Origin: Paraburkholderia sediminicola
Lineage (GTDB): Bacteria; Pseudomonadota; Gammaproteobacteria; Burkholderiales; Burkholderiaceae
DNA: 64,000 bases
NCBI RefSeq assembly: GCF_902859805.1
Contig: NZ_CADIKC010000002.1
Location: 1-64,000 of the forward strand
Reading direction: 5' to 3'
The position numbers and the translations under genes were made by a program. This document shows, piece after piece, positions 11,195 to 19,895 of this stretch; positions within the stretch are counted from its first letter, which is position 1; each line of letters opens with the position of its first letter. The notes beneath the pieces are model-generated. The model saw only the letters and a program-made list of their open reading frames with translations. It did no database searches and had not been told where the DNA came from.

Positions 11195-12754
11195 ATGCCG
11201 CCACTGTTTCGCCGTTTACTGCTGCTGTTCCACGCGTTGCGTTATGGCGCACGCCTGATCTGGCTTGCCGCCCCATCCGACCACAAACTGCACTGGATGA
11301 TCGAGCTGATCGGCCGTGTGCACGCTGCCGGGCGCAGCGGCGCGAGCCTGCACGGCGTGCTGCCCGCGCTCGGGCCGCTCGCGAGCCGCTTTGCGCAGAC
11401 CCTGGCCGAACGGCCCGAACTCGCGAGCGGCACCCTGCACGACGCCATGGATGCAATCGATCATCTCGAAGCCCCGCTGCCGCCGCTGGAATCCGAACAG
11501 GCTTTGGCACGCGCATTCGGCCGGCCCCTCGCCACGATCTTCAGCGCCGTCGATCTGGTGCCGGTGCGCGGCGGCTTTGCCGAGCAGACGCACTTCGCGC
11601 GGCTCATCGTGCCGGTCAACGGCCATAGCGAAGTGGCCATCAAGCTGGTGCGCGCCGATCAGTTGCAACAGATCGGCGACGAGCTCGCGCTTCTGCGCTG
11701 GGTCGCGCGCTGGCTGGAAAAACTTTCCGGCTCGGCCCGCCGCCTGCAACTGCGGACCTTGGCGCAGACCTTCACCGACGACATCCAGCGCCGTTTCGAT
11801 CTACGTGCCGAGGCCGCCAATCTGAGCCAGACCGGCCATCATTTCGACGGCGACCGGCGCATCGTCGTGCCGGCCGTAATCTGGGACCTGTGCACCAACC
11901 AGACGCTGACGATGCAACGCGTCAGCACCCTGGCCGCCAGCGACCTGCCCGGCCTGCATTTGCATCACGTCAAGCTTGCGCCGCTGGCCGCGCATATCGT
12001 CGAGGTGGTGACCGAACAGGCATTCGAGCACGGCTTCTTTCACGCGACGCTCGATGCGCGCAAGGTGCGCGTGAGCATCGAACCGGACACACTGGGACGC
12101 CTCGTGCTGGCAGAGTTTTCGAACATGTCGAGTCTGTCGACCGGCGAGCGCGAATTCTTCGTACACGGCGCGACTGCCCTGTTCGACCAGGACTATGGCC
12201 GTCTCGCCGAACTGCATCGCGACGCCGGCCACGTGTCCGACGACACGCGCAAGGAGATGCTCGAAGCCGAGTTGCGCACGCGCGCCGAAGCGCACTTCGC
12301 AGACGCGCCCGAGGACCGCTCGGCGGGTTCGCTGTTTCACCATCTGCTGCACGCGGTGCATCCGTTCGACGGCGCCGTGTCCGGACGGCTCGCCACCGCG
12401 CAGCGCTCGTTCCAGCAGGCGGAAATGCTCGCGCGTGCGCTGCACCCGGGCGTCGATACGTGGAATGTCACACGCGGCGTGCTGGCGGGCATAGCGCAGC
12501 GCGATATGGATCATCGCGGATGGATCAAGCGCATTTCGCGCGAGTTGCCACATCTGGCGCATATGCTGCCGCGCGTGCCGCAACTGGCCGTGCGCTATCT
12601 GCAGCATGAGCACGATCGCGCCCGCACCCCGCAGCAGAATGCACAGTTGATGGTGGATATCAGCCGTGAATATCGGCGTACGCGTGTGCTGCTGTGGGCC
12701 TGCGCGGTGTGCGGCGGCGTACTCGGCGTGGGGACAGTATTGCTGATGTGGTGA
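11195..12754 (+). CDS. divergent UbiB/ABC1-family protein, probable pseudokinase
   Basis: The 519-aa product keeps parts of the UbiB/ABC1 atypical kinase fold: VAIKLVRAD with the nucleotide-binding Lys, DLRAEAANLSQ, and a VPAVIWDLCTNQTLTMQRV block close to UbiB. The region where UbiB has the HADxHPGN catalytic loop reads FFHATLDARKVRV, so the catalytic Asp and the metal-binding Asn are gone, and the KxGQ motif is degraded to RFAQT. A single C-terminal hydrophobic segment (about 495-515) would anchor it in the membrane. An in-frame ATG at 11102 is an alternative start. It is probably a paralogue with a non-catalytic or altered role. Confidence 0.6.
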   Translation: MPPLFRRLLLLFHALRYGARLIWLAAPSDHKLHWMIELIGRVHAAGRSGASLHGVLPALGPLASRFAQTLAERPELASGTLHDAMDAIDHLEAPLPPLESEQALARAFGRPLATIFSAVDLVPVRGGFAEQTHFARLIVPVNGHSEVAIKLVRADQLQQIGDELALLRWVARWLEKLSGSARRLQLRTLAQTFTDDIQRRFDLRAEAANLSQTGHHFDGDRRIVVPAVIWDLCTNQTLTMQRVSTLAASDLPGLHLHHVKLAPLAAHIVEVVTEQAFEHGFFHATLDARKVRVSIEPDTLGRLVLAEFSNMSSLSTGEREFFVHGATALFDQDYGRLAELHRDAGHVSDDTRKEMLEAELRTRAEAHFADAPEDRSAGSLFHHLLHAVHPFDGAVSGRLATAQRSFQQAEMLARALHPGVDTWNVTRGVLAGIAQRDMDHRGWIKRISRELPHLAHMLPRVPQLAVRYLQHEHDRARTPQQNAQLMVDISREYRRTRVLLWACAVCGGVLGVGTVLLMW

Positions 12755-12827
12755 TGATTGCAGCTTCGAACAAGACGTGCGTCTCGCGTCCAGGCAAGAT
12801 GGCGGCTTTTCACGTTACCCGTTCCCG

Positions 12828-13700
12828 ATGCTCGCCTCCTCGATCGCCGCCGTATTCGTCGTGTTGTGGTCGACCGGTTTCGTGGTCGCCCGGGCGATCA
12901 CACCGTATGCCGATCCCAGTCTGTTCCTGCTCGCGCGCTTCGGCGGCACCGCGCTGATATTCGCGCTTGCGGCGCTCGCTGCACGCGCCGCCTGGCCGAC
13001 CGGCCGCGATCTGGGCAAGCACCTGATAGCGGGCGCGCTGCTGCAAGGCGTCTATCTCGGCGCAGGCTACTGGGCTGTCGCACAGGGGTTGAGCGCTGGT
13101 GTGATGGCCTTGCTCGGCGCGCTGCAGCCGCTTGCGACTGCAGCCGTCGCGGCCCCGCTATTCGGTGAGCGGCTTTCGCGCCGTGGCTGGACCGGCATGG
13201 CGCTCGGCCTCGCCGGCGTCGTGCTGGTTCTCGAACCGAAACTCGCCGCGGCCACGCCGCCCACCCAACATGGCGACGCGCCGCCGTGGCTCGTCGTGCT
13301 TATTTCGATCCTCGCGATCGGCGCGATCACCGCAGGCACACTGTTTCAGAAGACTTCGCTGGCAAAGGCCGATATCCGCAGCGCAAGTGCAGTGCAAAAC
13401 TTCGGCGCGGCAGTCGTTGCGGCAATGCTTGCGCTGGCGCTCGGCGAGCATCGCTGGATTGCATCGGCCACTTTGTGGGGGTCACTGGCGTGGGGCATCG
13501 TGATGCTGTCCGGAATCAGCGTCACCTTACTGGTGTGGATGGTCAGGCGCGGCGATGCGGCGCGCGCCACTGCGCTCATGTTTCTCGCGCCGCCACTCGC
13601 CGCGCTCGAGGGGTATGTTGGCTTCGGTGAAACGCTGCTGCCGGTGCAGATCGCTGGATTTGCGGTGGCGCTGGTGGGCGTGGTGCTGGCGCGGTCGTGA
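12828..13700 (+). CDS. EamA/DMT-family inner-membrane transporter
   Basis: A 290-aa protein with about ten hydrophobic segments arranged as two repeats of five, as in drug/metabolite transporters of the EamA family. The second repeat starts near WLVVLISILAIGAITAGTLFQK. I preferred the ATG at 12828 (MLASSIAAVF) because it opens directly on the first membrane helix; the longer frame has a polar N-terminus. Substrate is unknown. It is a single gene after the UbiB-like gene. Confidence 0.75.
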   Translation: MLASSIAAVFVVLWSTGFVVARAITPYADPSLFLLARFGGTALIFALAALAARAAWPTGRDLGKHLIAGALLQGVYLGAGYWAVAQGLSAGVMALLGALQPLATAAVAAPLFGERLSRRGWTGMALGLAGVVLVLEPKLAAATPPTQHGDAPPWLVVLISILAIGAITAGTLFQKTSLAKADIRSASAVQNFGAAVVAAMLALALGEHRWIASATLWGSLAWGIVMLSGISVTLLVWMVRRGDAARATALMFLAPPLAALEGYVGFGETLLPVQIAGFAVALVGVVLARS

Positions 13701-13833
13701 CGTTTTTTTGATCGGCGCAGACCGGCCTGCGTCGGTCAATGCGCGCTCGTCACGCGTTCTGGGTGGCATCGCCGCGCGAACGCGGTCAGTTCGATATCGG
13801 CTCAGCAGCTTCGCCCGTCGCTCAATCCGCCAC

Positions 13834-14850
13834 TCAATCCGCTGTATCGGCGCCGGCGGGCACTTTCGCTCGCACCTTGCTGCCCGGGGCCGGCGCCCAG
13901 GCCGGGCGGCTCTTGCGCGCCGAATCCACCACGACAATGTAGCGCCCCGCCCACGGCGTCACCTGGCGATCGCTTTTCAATACCCACAGCGATTTGCCGG
14001 ACTCGACGAGCGCGACATACTCAGCGTCGAGAATGCCGTAGTGGTCGATAAACGCATTGAGCGACGCGGGGATCCGCACGCAGCCCTTCGAATGGCGAAT
14101 ACCGAGCAGTGGCTCGAGCCGGTCCGGATCGGTGGCGTGCATCTGGAAACGCATCTGCGACATGCCGCCCTTGCCCCATCCTCGCTCGCCCTGCGCCCAG
14201 CCGAGGTCGAAGATCCGCATGTCGCGCTTGCCGTAGCCGCGGATGTGGTTCTCGTTCAGCGTGCCTTCGGAGCGAAAATCCATGTTGGACGGCGTATGTT
14301 CAAACACGCCGAGCGGCGTGATGAAGTGGTCGTACTCGCCAGGCCGGCCCGTTGAGACCGGCGACGCGCCGATCATCTGCCAGCTGTCGGCCGGCGTTGC
14401 CCGGAAATAGATGAACAGCGCCTGCACATTGGCGTTGCGATCCACCACAACGACGTACTCGCCCGACAGGTTGCCGAGCATGTGTTCGCCGAGCGCCATT
14501 TGCAGACGGTCGGCATAGGCGCGCTGTTCCGCGGCCGACACTTTCAGCCGGCGCGCGACGTCTTGCGCGAACACCTCACGCAGCAGGAACGCGCGACGTG
14601 GGTCGACCACGCCGGCCGCATCGGGCGCGGCAACGGCCGAGGCGTCGACCGCGCGCGCCGGGTGGTTCGCCACTACGGATGCCGATGGCCGTGCAGACGT
14701 AGCGCCCGACGCCGAGGCCGGTCCCGTACCCGACGCCGCAACGGCAACGCCACATGACATCGCGCAAAAGATAGCCCCGAGCACGCGCGCCAGATAGCGC
14801 ACTGAACGAGGGGCGCACGCGAAACGCGGCACGAAGCGTAAACCTGACAT
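13834..14850 (-). CDS. L,D-transpeptidase (YkuD family), exported
   Basis: A 338-aa protein with an N-terminal signal or membrane segment (VLGAIFCAMSCGVAVAASG) and an Ala/Ser/Pro-rich linker to about residue 80. The C-terminal YkuD domain has the catalytic Cys in IRHSKGCVRIPAS and an upstream His in QMHATDPD, where most relatives have HGT. Such enzymes act in the periplasm on peptidoglycan stems or attach lipoproteins. I set the start at the ATG at 14850, directly before the signal sequence; an ATG at 14949 would add 33 residues not typical of export signals. Confidence 0.75.
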   Translation of the reverse strand: MSGLRFVPRFACAPRSVRYLARVLGAIFCAMSCGVAVAASGTGPASASGATSARPSASVVANHPARAVDASAVAAPDAAGVVDPRRAFLLREVFAQDVARRLKVSAAEQRAYADRLQMALGEHMLGNLSGEYVVVVDRNANVQALFIYFRATPADSWQMIGASPVSTGRPGEYDHFITPLGVFEHTPSNMDFRSEGTLNENHIRGYGKRDMRIFDLGWAQGERGWGKGGMSQMRFQMHATDPDRLEPLLGIRHSKGCVRIPASLNAFIDHYGILDAEYVALVESGKSLWVLKSDRQVTPWAGRYIVVVDSARKSRPAWAPAPGSKVRAKVPAGADTAD

Positions 14851-15266
14851 ACACACCGCTTCACTTCGACGATCTACCGATGCGGAAGTACTGCGGTCCG
14901 GTGCAGGCTGGCCAGGCCAATTGGGGTAGTTCATCGCGTATTTGAGCAAACCTGATTATTATTGACTGCTCGCCGGCTCATGCGGCGCTCGGAACGAGGA
15001 TGTTACTAAGCGCATTGGCATCTGTCGATGAAGACTCGGCCAATTCACCCAAATCACCGCATTAACAACCGATATTCAACGCTCTGCGCCTCGGTTTTAA
15101 AAGCAGCGCAAAGTGAATTGAAAGCCAATATCCACGATAAAACTGCAAAACCGATTTGCCGCGACATGCTCGCGGATTCGACTCATACGTGGACCGGTCG
15201 CTTATGCAATCAGCGCGAGCGTTCATGGTTGACACTTGCGTTACCGCACATGGAGGAAAGAGGAAC
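14851..15266. other. intergenic region between the L,D-transpeptidase and nadE
   Basis: A 416-bp AT-richer stretch between divergent genes. A TTGACA at 15229-15234 has no suitable -10 element at proper spacing. The strong GGAGGAAAGAGG before nadE is the only clear signal. I see no RNA gene or credible ORF. Confidence 0.5.
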
Positions 15267-16127
15267 ATGACGCAACAGGACCCAGCCGCACGCCAGGCAA
15301 GCATCGCAGCGGAAATGCACATCGCCGCCGAGTTCGACGCCGCACAGGAAATCGAGCGCCGGGTCGCCTTCCTGGCGAACTATCTGCGCAGCAACGGCCT
15401 GAAAACTTACGTGCTCGGTATCAGCGGCGGCGTCGATTCAACTACCGCTGGCCGGCTTGCACAACTCGCGGTCGAGCGGCTGCGCGCCGAACATTACGAC
15501 GCGCGTTTCGTCGCGATCCGTTTGCCTTATGGCGTGCAAAAAGATGAAGCCGACGCGCAGCAGGCCTTAAGCTTTATTCGCGCGGACGAAAATCTCACCA
15601 TCGACATCAAACCCGCCGCCGATGCAATGCTCACCGCGCTGGACAACAGCGGCGTGCGATTTAACGACGATTCACAGCAGGATTTCGTCCACGGCAATAT
15701 CAAGGCGCGCCAGCGAATGATCGCGCAATACGCGGTTGCCAGCGCGCGGGCGGGCGTGGTGATCGGCACGGATCACGCGGCCGAATCGGTAATGGGATTT
15801 TTCACTAAGTTCGGCGACGGCGGCGCCGACGTGCTGCCGCTCACCGGCCTGAACAAGCGTCGCGTGCGGGCACTGTCCAAAGCCCTGGGCGCACCCGAAT
15901 CGCTGGCGCACAAGGTGCCGACCGCCGACCTGGAAATGTTGCGTCCACAACGACCTGACGAAGACGCGTACGGTATCCCTTACGACGATATCGATGACTT
16001 TCTGGAGGGCAAACCGGTAAGCGACGCAGCGCGCGAAACGGTCCTGCGCTTCTACGACGTCACACGCCACAAGCGGGCGCTGCCCTACACGCCGTTCGAT
16101 TGGCCGGTAAAGACAGGCGGGGAATGA
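15267..16127 (+). CDS. nadE: NH3-dependent NAD+ synthetase
   Basis: A 286-aa ATP-pyrophosphatase family enzyme that amidates nicotinic acid adenine dinucleotide to NAD+ with ammonia and ATP. The P-loop is LGISGGVDST, and VIGTDHAAESVMGFFTKFGDGG and the late KVPTADLE block are conserved in the ammonia-dependent form. There is no glutaminase domain, so it should use free ammonia. The start at 15267 has GGAGGAAAGAGG upstream. It is a single gene with no operon partners. Confidence 0.92.
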   Translation: MTQQDPAARQASIAAEMHIAAEFDAAQEIERRVAFLANYLRSNGLKTYVLGISGGVDSTTAGRLAQLAVERLRAEHYDARFVAIRLPYGVQKDEADAQQALSFIRADENLTIDIKPAADAMLTALDNSGVRFNDDSQQDFVHGNIKARQRMIAQYAVASARAGVVIGTDHAAESVMGFFTKFGDGGADVLPLTGLNKRRVRALSKALGAPESLAHKVPTADLEMLRPQRPDEDAYGIPYDDIDDFLEGKPVSDAARETVLRFYDVTRHKRALPYTPFDWPVKTGGE

Positions 16128-16248
16128 AAAAAGGGAAGTAACAACCAGGATGCGTGGGGAGGATGAACGTCAGGAATCTACGCCTGACGCAGCGCGCTCT
16201 CCCCACGCAGCGCATTCGACGCAATCGGCAAAAGCGGTTGCGACTGAC

Positions 16249-16515
16249 TCAGTGAGCAGGCGGTGTGTCGTCACTAAACAGATCGGCGCTGGCCTCGAGC
16301 GTCAAGCCGCCCAACTGCTTGCCGTGAATCTGCCGCGCGATCACCTCGCCCACATACGGCACTTCCGCGTTTAACTCGACCGTGGCGTAGGCGCTGGGTT
16401 TTCCGGCGTCGACCACCTCGACGTGTTTCGCGTAATGCCCAAGCTCACGCTTGAGAAATTCCCGTACTTCCTGCTCGCTGCACGATTCCGCGATATTGCG
16501 CACGATCAGGTTCAT
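16249..16515 (-). CDS. small RRM-type RNA-binding protein
   Basis: An 88-aa protein that begins with an RNP2-like strand (LIVRNI), continues with helix SEQEVREFLKRELG and an RNP1-like strand around SAYATVEL, and has a final IHGKQLGGLTLEAS block. This matches an RNA recognition motif, although the aromatic RNP1 residues are weak (AYATVEL). It starts 5 bp after the stop of a 48-aa membrane peptide gene, so the two are probably cotranscribed. RNA target unknown. Confidence 0.65.
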   Translation of the reverse strand: MNLIVRNIAESCSEQEVREFLKRELGHYAKHVEVVDAGKPSAYATVELNAEVPYVGEVIARQIHGKQLGGLTLEASADLFSDDTPPAH

Positions 16516-16520
16516 GCCGC

Positions 16521-16667
16521 CTACCCTCGGCGCGCGCGGCGATCCGCAGCCTGCACTCGCACCGGGCGCAGCGCTGCACGCTGTTTTTCCTGAGCGGCCA
16601 CGAGTTGGCGGATCAAGGCGGCGCCGGCCGCACCCACAGCAGCCAATGTCAGATAGAAGGCAATCAT
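16521..16667 (-). CDS. 48-aa single-span membrane peptide
   Basis: This short ORF starts ATG ATT GCC TTC and ends TAG. It encodes a hydrophobic N-terminal helix (IAFYLTLAAVGAAGAALI) followed by a basic, Arg-rich tail (RPVRVQAADRRARRG). A strong GGGGAG ribosome site stands 6 nt before the ATG. It immediately precedes the RRM gene (5-bp gap) on the same strand. The topology suggests an inner-membrane anchor with a cytosolic basic tail. No family recognised. Confidence 0.6.
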   Translation of the reverse strand: MIAFYLTLAAVGAAGAALIRQLVAAQEKQRAALRPVRVQAADRRARRG

Positions 16668-17069
16668 TTAAATCTCCCCTTCGAATTTCGTCCTGTTTTC
16701 AGGATAGCCACAATCGACAACAAAAGCGATGCGACACAATGTCGTTAAAAACGGACCTACGAAAAACTTCCGTTAATGCACTGTACCTGAATAAGCGGCC
16801 GTAAAAATAGCAAAACACATGTTCATTCAGTGGTGCCGGCCAGGCACACGCGCCAGACGCGGACGCTGGACGCAAAAACCGGGCCGCACCGGACAGCGAC
16901 ATTTATCGCCACCGGCATCCTGCGGGGGACGTGGGCAAAGGGCGGGCTGATCGTCGGGATCAGTCCGCCGCTTGCACGTTTGCCGCGCTCACCCACCATG
17001 CATTCTCGCCTTGCGACACGTGAACCAGCACCGCGGACGGATCGTCAACGCAAGCGAAGACAGGCAGCC
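16668..17069. other. intergenic region without clear features
   Basis: 402 bp between the small membrane peptide gene and the 3' end of the next minus-strand gene. An ATG at 16734 opens a 23-codon frame with no ribosome site. I see no hairpin with a U-tract or RNA gene. It should contain the promoter of the membrane peptide-RRM pair near 16700. Confidence 0.4.
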
Positions 17070-17759
17070 TCATGGTGCGCTGTCGCGACTGTCGCCTCGT
17101 CCGTTGCTGTCGCCAGTTGCGACATCGAGGCGACTCACATCGCAAGACGTCTGGCTAAAGCCCGAATACACCACCGACCAGTTACCGACAATCGCGGCTT
17201 GCGCCTCCGCGAGGCTCAGCTTCCCTTCGCAAACGCAGCGTTTGAGCATGACCGCGGCGCGCGCCTTGCGACGCTCGCCCTGATGGCCTGCCCACGGCAG
17301 AAGATCGAGATTGGCGGGTGCGTTCGGCGAGCCGCCGAGCACGATGGGCACGCGCCTGTCCAGCGCGAAAGCGGGACCGTTGTCGGCATCGATGCCGCGC
17401 GCGGCAAGCATGCGGTCCTTGTGAGCCATCAACTGGTCGAACGGTGGAGCAACTGTGTCCGCGTAGCCGGGTCGGCAGATCGTTTCGCCGACTGACTCCT
17501 GCGTGACGCGCTCGTCGAGCATCGCTGAATCCTGAGCCCGGACTTCACCGATTCGCAAAGCGAGTAGCGCGGCGAAGCCGAACAGGAACGCAAGACGCGT
17601 CTTGCGGCCCGGACGCGCGACACTGCACCGGCGCGCGAGCGTCGGCGGAACGGTCTGGTGTGTCCTGCTGGTTGCGCCGCTGTAATAGATGATGCGGCGC
17701 CTGTCTGCAATGCCTGCGTTCATTCGTCGGCGCGCCGGCAGCGGCGCGCAATAGTTCAA
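17070..17759 (-). CDS. exported protein with a degenerate HNH-like fold
   Basis: The 229-aa frame has a hydrophobic export segment (LAFLFGFAALLALRIGEVRAQ, about 55-76), so the true start may lie inside the frame. The mature part resembles exported HNH-like proteins: ICRPGYADTVAPP, a central LDRRVPIVLGGSPNAPANL and a closing KLSLAEAQAAIVGNW. In intact relatives the central motif reads ELDHxIPLxLGG. Here the His is Arg, so nuclease activity is doubtful. The last 25 residues look like random extension. Confidence 0.5.
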   Translation of the reverse strand: MNYCAPLPARRRMNAGIADRRRIIYYSGATSRTHQTVPPTLARRCSVARPGRKTRLAFLFGFAALLALRIGEVRAQDSAMLDERVTQESVGETICRPGYADTVAPPFDQLMAHKDRMLAARGIDADNGPAFALDRRVPIVLGGSPNAPANLDLLPWAGHQGERRKARAAVMLKRCVCEGKLSLAEAQAAIVGNWSVVYSGFSQTSCDVSRLDVATGDSNGRGDSRDSAP

Positions 17760-17976
17760 TTCGCAGACTAATTAAAACACATTCAATATCCCGACGCGAC
17801 TAGGGCATCCATACGCAGACTAATAAGGACGCACCCCAAGGCGCCTGCAGATGAACGTCTGCGCGGTCCTGGCGTGCACGAATACACGCGACAGGACCGC
17901 GCCGAACCACCGTGCAAAGGTAACACGGTAGCCTGCGCCGCGCGCAGGCACGGCTCAGGCACCGCGCAGCCGCCAG

Positions 17977-19641
17977 CTACTTCGGCTTTTGCACCACCCG
18001 GGCCTGCAAGGCGCGGATACGGAAGAGCGCCTGGGTATTGGACACCGTCGTGTCGTACATCTTGGCGAGATCCGCCTTGAGCGCGGTACGCGAGCCACCG
18101 TCGAGATAGACCATATGCCCCGACGGATAAAAACGCGCCGACAGATTCTGCCGGACCTGCTGGCTAACGAGCGGCATTTGCTGCAGATCGAGCACGGTCT
18201 GATAGAACGGCGTGACGTAGTCGAAGAAACCGTTCGCGGACAGCACCTTCAGGTCAGGGTTGAGCGCCATCACCGCGGCAAGATCGCCGGCGGTGTACAG
18301 AATGATGTTGCCCTTCGCGTCGAGCCCCTTCTGCGCGCCGGTCGGATCGATATGGCTGAAGTCCCAATACTGGAATGCCTGATCGTTGAGGTCCGTGAAC
18401 GCCGAATTCGACGTGTATTTCAACTGCTCGTTCAGGTACACGTTCCACATGGTCGTGTAGACGCCGGTCACCGCCGTCATGGTCGGATCGTTGCCGCCGG
18501 AATTCGGGTCGATCTTGCCGGCGATACCGGTGTTGATCGCCGTCACGCGGCCGTCGTACTCGCCAAGCGCGAGCCCCTGCGATTTCAGCAACGTGGTCAG
18601 GAACAGCGAATTGCCGCGGCTGTCGTACGACGCGATATCGAGGCTCCACGCGAGCAAGGTGGTTTTGTCGATACCCGTGTATTCGCTGAGTTTTTCGACC
18701 GTTGCGGAATCCGTCGTCGGAAACTTGCGCAGCGCCGCCAGGTAGTCGGTGCGCGCGAATTGAGCGACTTCTTCGGCAAACGTGCCGAGGTCGGTCGGCC
18801 GTGGGGCAATGCCGAGTTTCTTGTGATACCACGCGTCCGCCGCGGTGGTGGGCAAGGCGCCGACCGGGTTGCCCGATTGTGTGTAGTCGAGAATGGACGA
18901 TTGCAGCGTGATGCCGTTCAGATCGACGCCGTCTTCGTGCAGCCGGTAAGCCAGCACGCAACTGCGCGCCGTGCCGTAAGACTCGCCGAACAGATACTTC
19001 GGCGAATTCCAGCGATTGTTCTTGGTGAGAAAGCGCTTGATGAACTGCTTGATCGAGTCGGCGTCCTGGTCGACACCCCAGAAGGCGCGGTTCGTCTTCG
19101 GCGCAATGGCCGCCGAGTAGCCCGTGCCGACCGGATTGATGAAGACGAGGTCGCTCTTGTCGAGCAGGCTGTCCGGGTTGTCTTCCATCGAATACGGCGC
19201 GGGCGGCGTAAAGCCCGGCATCGACGTCTTGATGCGGCGCGGCGCGAACGAACCCAGCAGCACGAACACCGACGACGAACCCGGGCCGCCGTTGTAGAAG
19301 AACGTCACCGGGCGGGTTTCCTCCTTCTGGTTGTCCTGCGTGAACGCGACGTAGAACATCTTGGCTTCAGGCTGCGAACTGCTTGGGTCGACAATGACGA
19401 GGTGGCCCGCCGTCGCCGTGTAGTTGATCTTCTGGCCGCCGATCGTGGTCGAATGATGTGTGATCGCGGCTGTTTCAGTGGTATCGGTGACGGAATCGTC
19501 CGGCCCGTTGCCATAAGCGACCGGATCGAAGAACGGCTGATCTCCGCCTTTGTGCGACGCACCGGCGGCGGCCGTTGCGGACGAAGCATGCGTGTTGTGT
19601 GACGACTGCGGACTAACGGAAGCTGACTCGGTGTTCGTCAT
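17977..19641 (-). CDS. S10-family serine carboxypeptidase-like protein
   Basis: A 554-aa alpha/beta hydrolase of the S10 family. The oxyanion block is NGGPGSSSVF, the nucleophile Ser is in GESYGTARS (about residue 217), the acid lies in NGFFDYVTPF (about 470) and the His in YPSGHMVYLDGG (about 508). The first 45 residues are Ser/Thr/Ala/His-rich and lack a classical signal peptide. GGAGCG precedes the start. The next minus-strand gene upstream encodes an S53 peptidase, another acid-active class, so both may serve peptide scavenging at low pH. Confidence 0.82.
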   Translation of the reverse strand: MTNTESASVSPQSSHNTHASSATAAAGASHKGGDQPFFDPVAYGNGPDDSVTDTTETAAITHHSTTIGGQKINYTATAGHLVIVDPSSSQPEAKMFYVAFTQDNQKEETRPVTFFYNGGPGSSSVFVLLGSFAPRRIKTSMPGFTPPAPYSMEDNPDSLLDKSDLVFINPVGTGYSAAIAPKTNRAFWGVDQDADSIKQFIKRFLTKNNRWNSPKYLFGESYGTARSCVLAYRLHEDGVDLNGITLQSSILDYTQSGNPVGALPTTAADAWYHKKLGIAPRPTDLGTFAEEVAQFARTDYLAALRKFPTTDSATVEKLSEYTGIDKTTLLAWSLDIASYDSRGNSLFLTTLLKSQGLALGEYDGRVTAINTGIAGKIDPNSGGNDPTMTAVTGVYTTMWNVYLNEQLKYTSNSAFTDLNDQAFQYWDFSHIDPTGAQKGLDAKGNIILYTAGDLAAVMALNPDLKVLSANGFFDYVTPFYQTVLDLQQMPLVSQQVRQNLSARFYPSGHMVYLDGGSRTALKADLAKMYDTTVSNTQALFRIRALQARVVQKPK

Positions 19642-19664
19642 GATCGCTCCATGGAATCGTTAAA

Positions 19665-19740
19665 GTCTTGATGTGTCTCGGTGTGTCTCTCTTGATACGT
19701 CTTGATGTGTCTCGATGTCTCTTGATGTTTCTAGATGTGA
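19665..19740. repeat. short direct repeats upstream of the S10 gene
   Basis: GTCTTGATGTGTCTCG occurs perfectly at 19665-19680 and 19699-19714, a 34-bp period, with further CTTGATac, CTTGATGTtt and CTAGATGTga variants between and after. The array lies 24-100 bp before the S10 gene start, in its promoter or 5' UTR. Confidence 0.7.
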
Positions 19741-19895
19741 CCTGTGTGTCCTGCCTTGCCTGCGTCTCCTGAAGGCAAGCACCGTACCGCCTGCGGCCCG
19801 AACGCCACGCACCTTGGGACAAGCGCGGACAGCCGGTGAGCGCCGACGCTGGCGATCAGCGAGACGCCTTCCAGACTGAACCGCGACTCATCAGA

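Noticed and set aside
13739..13942. Short plus-strand ORFs after the EamA gene
   Set aside because: They overlap the L,D-transpeptidase on the other strand and lack ribosome sites.
15229..15251. TTGACA before nadE as a promoter
   Set aside because: No -10-like hexamer 16-18 bp downstream; the following bases are the ribosome site.
16734..16804. 23-codon ORF beginning MSLKTDLRK
   Set aside because: No ribosome site and no similarity to known peptides.
17989..19602. 537-codon open frame on the plus strand
   Set aside because: Antisense to the S10 gene; Arg/His-rich shadow typical of high-GC DNA, no motifs or ribosome site.
19665..19740. CRISPR-like array
   Set aside because: Units are short and degenerate with no unique spacers of constant length and no cas genes.
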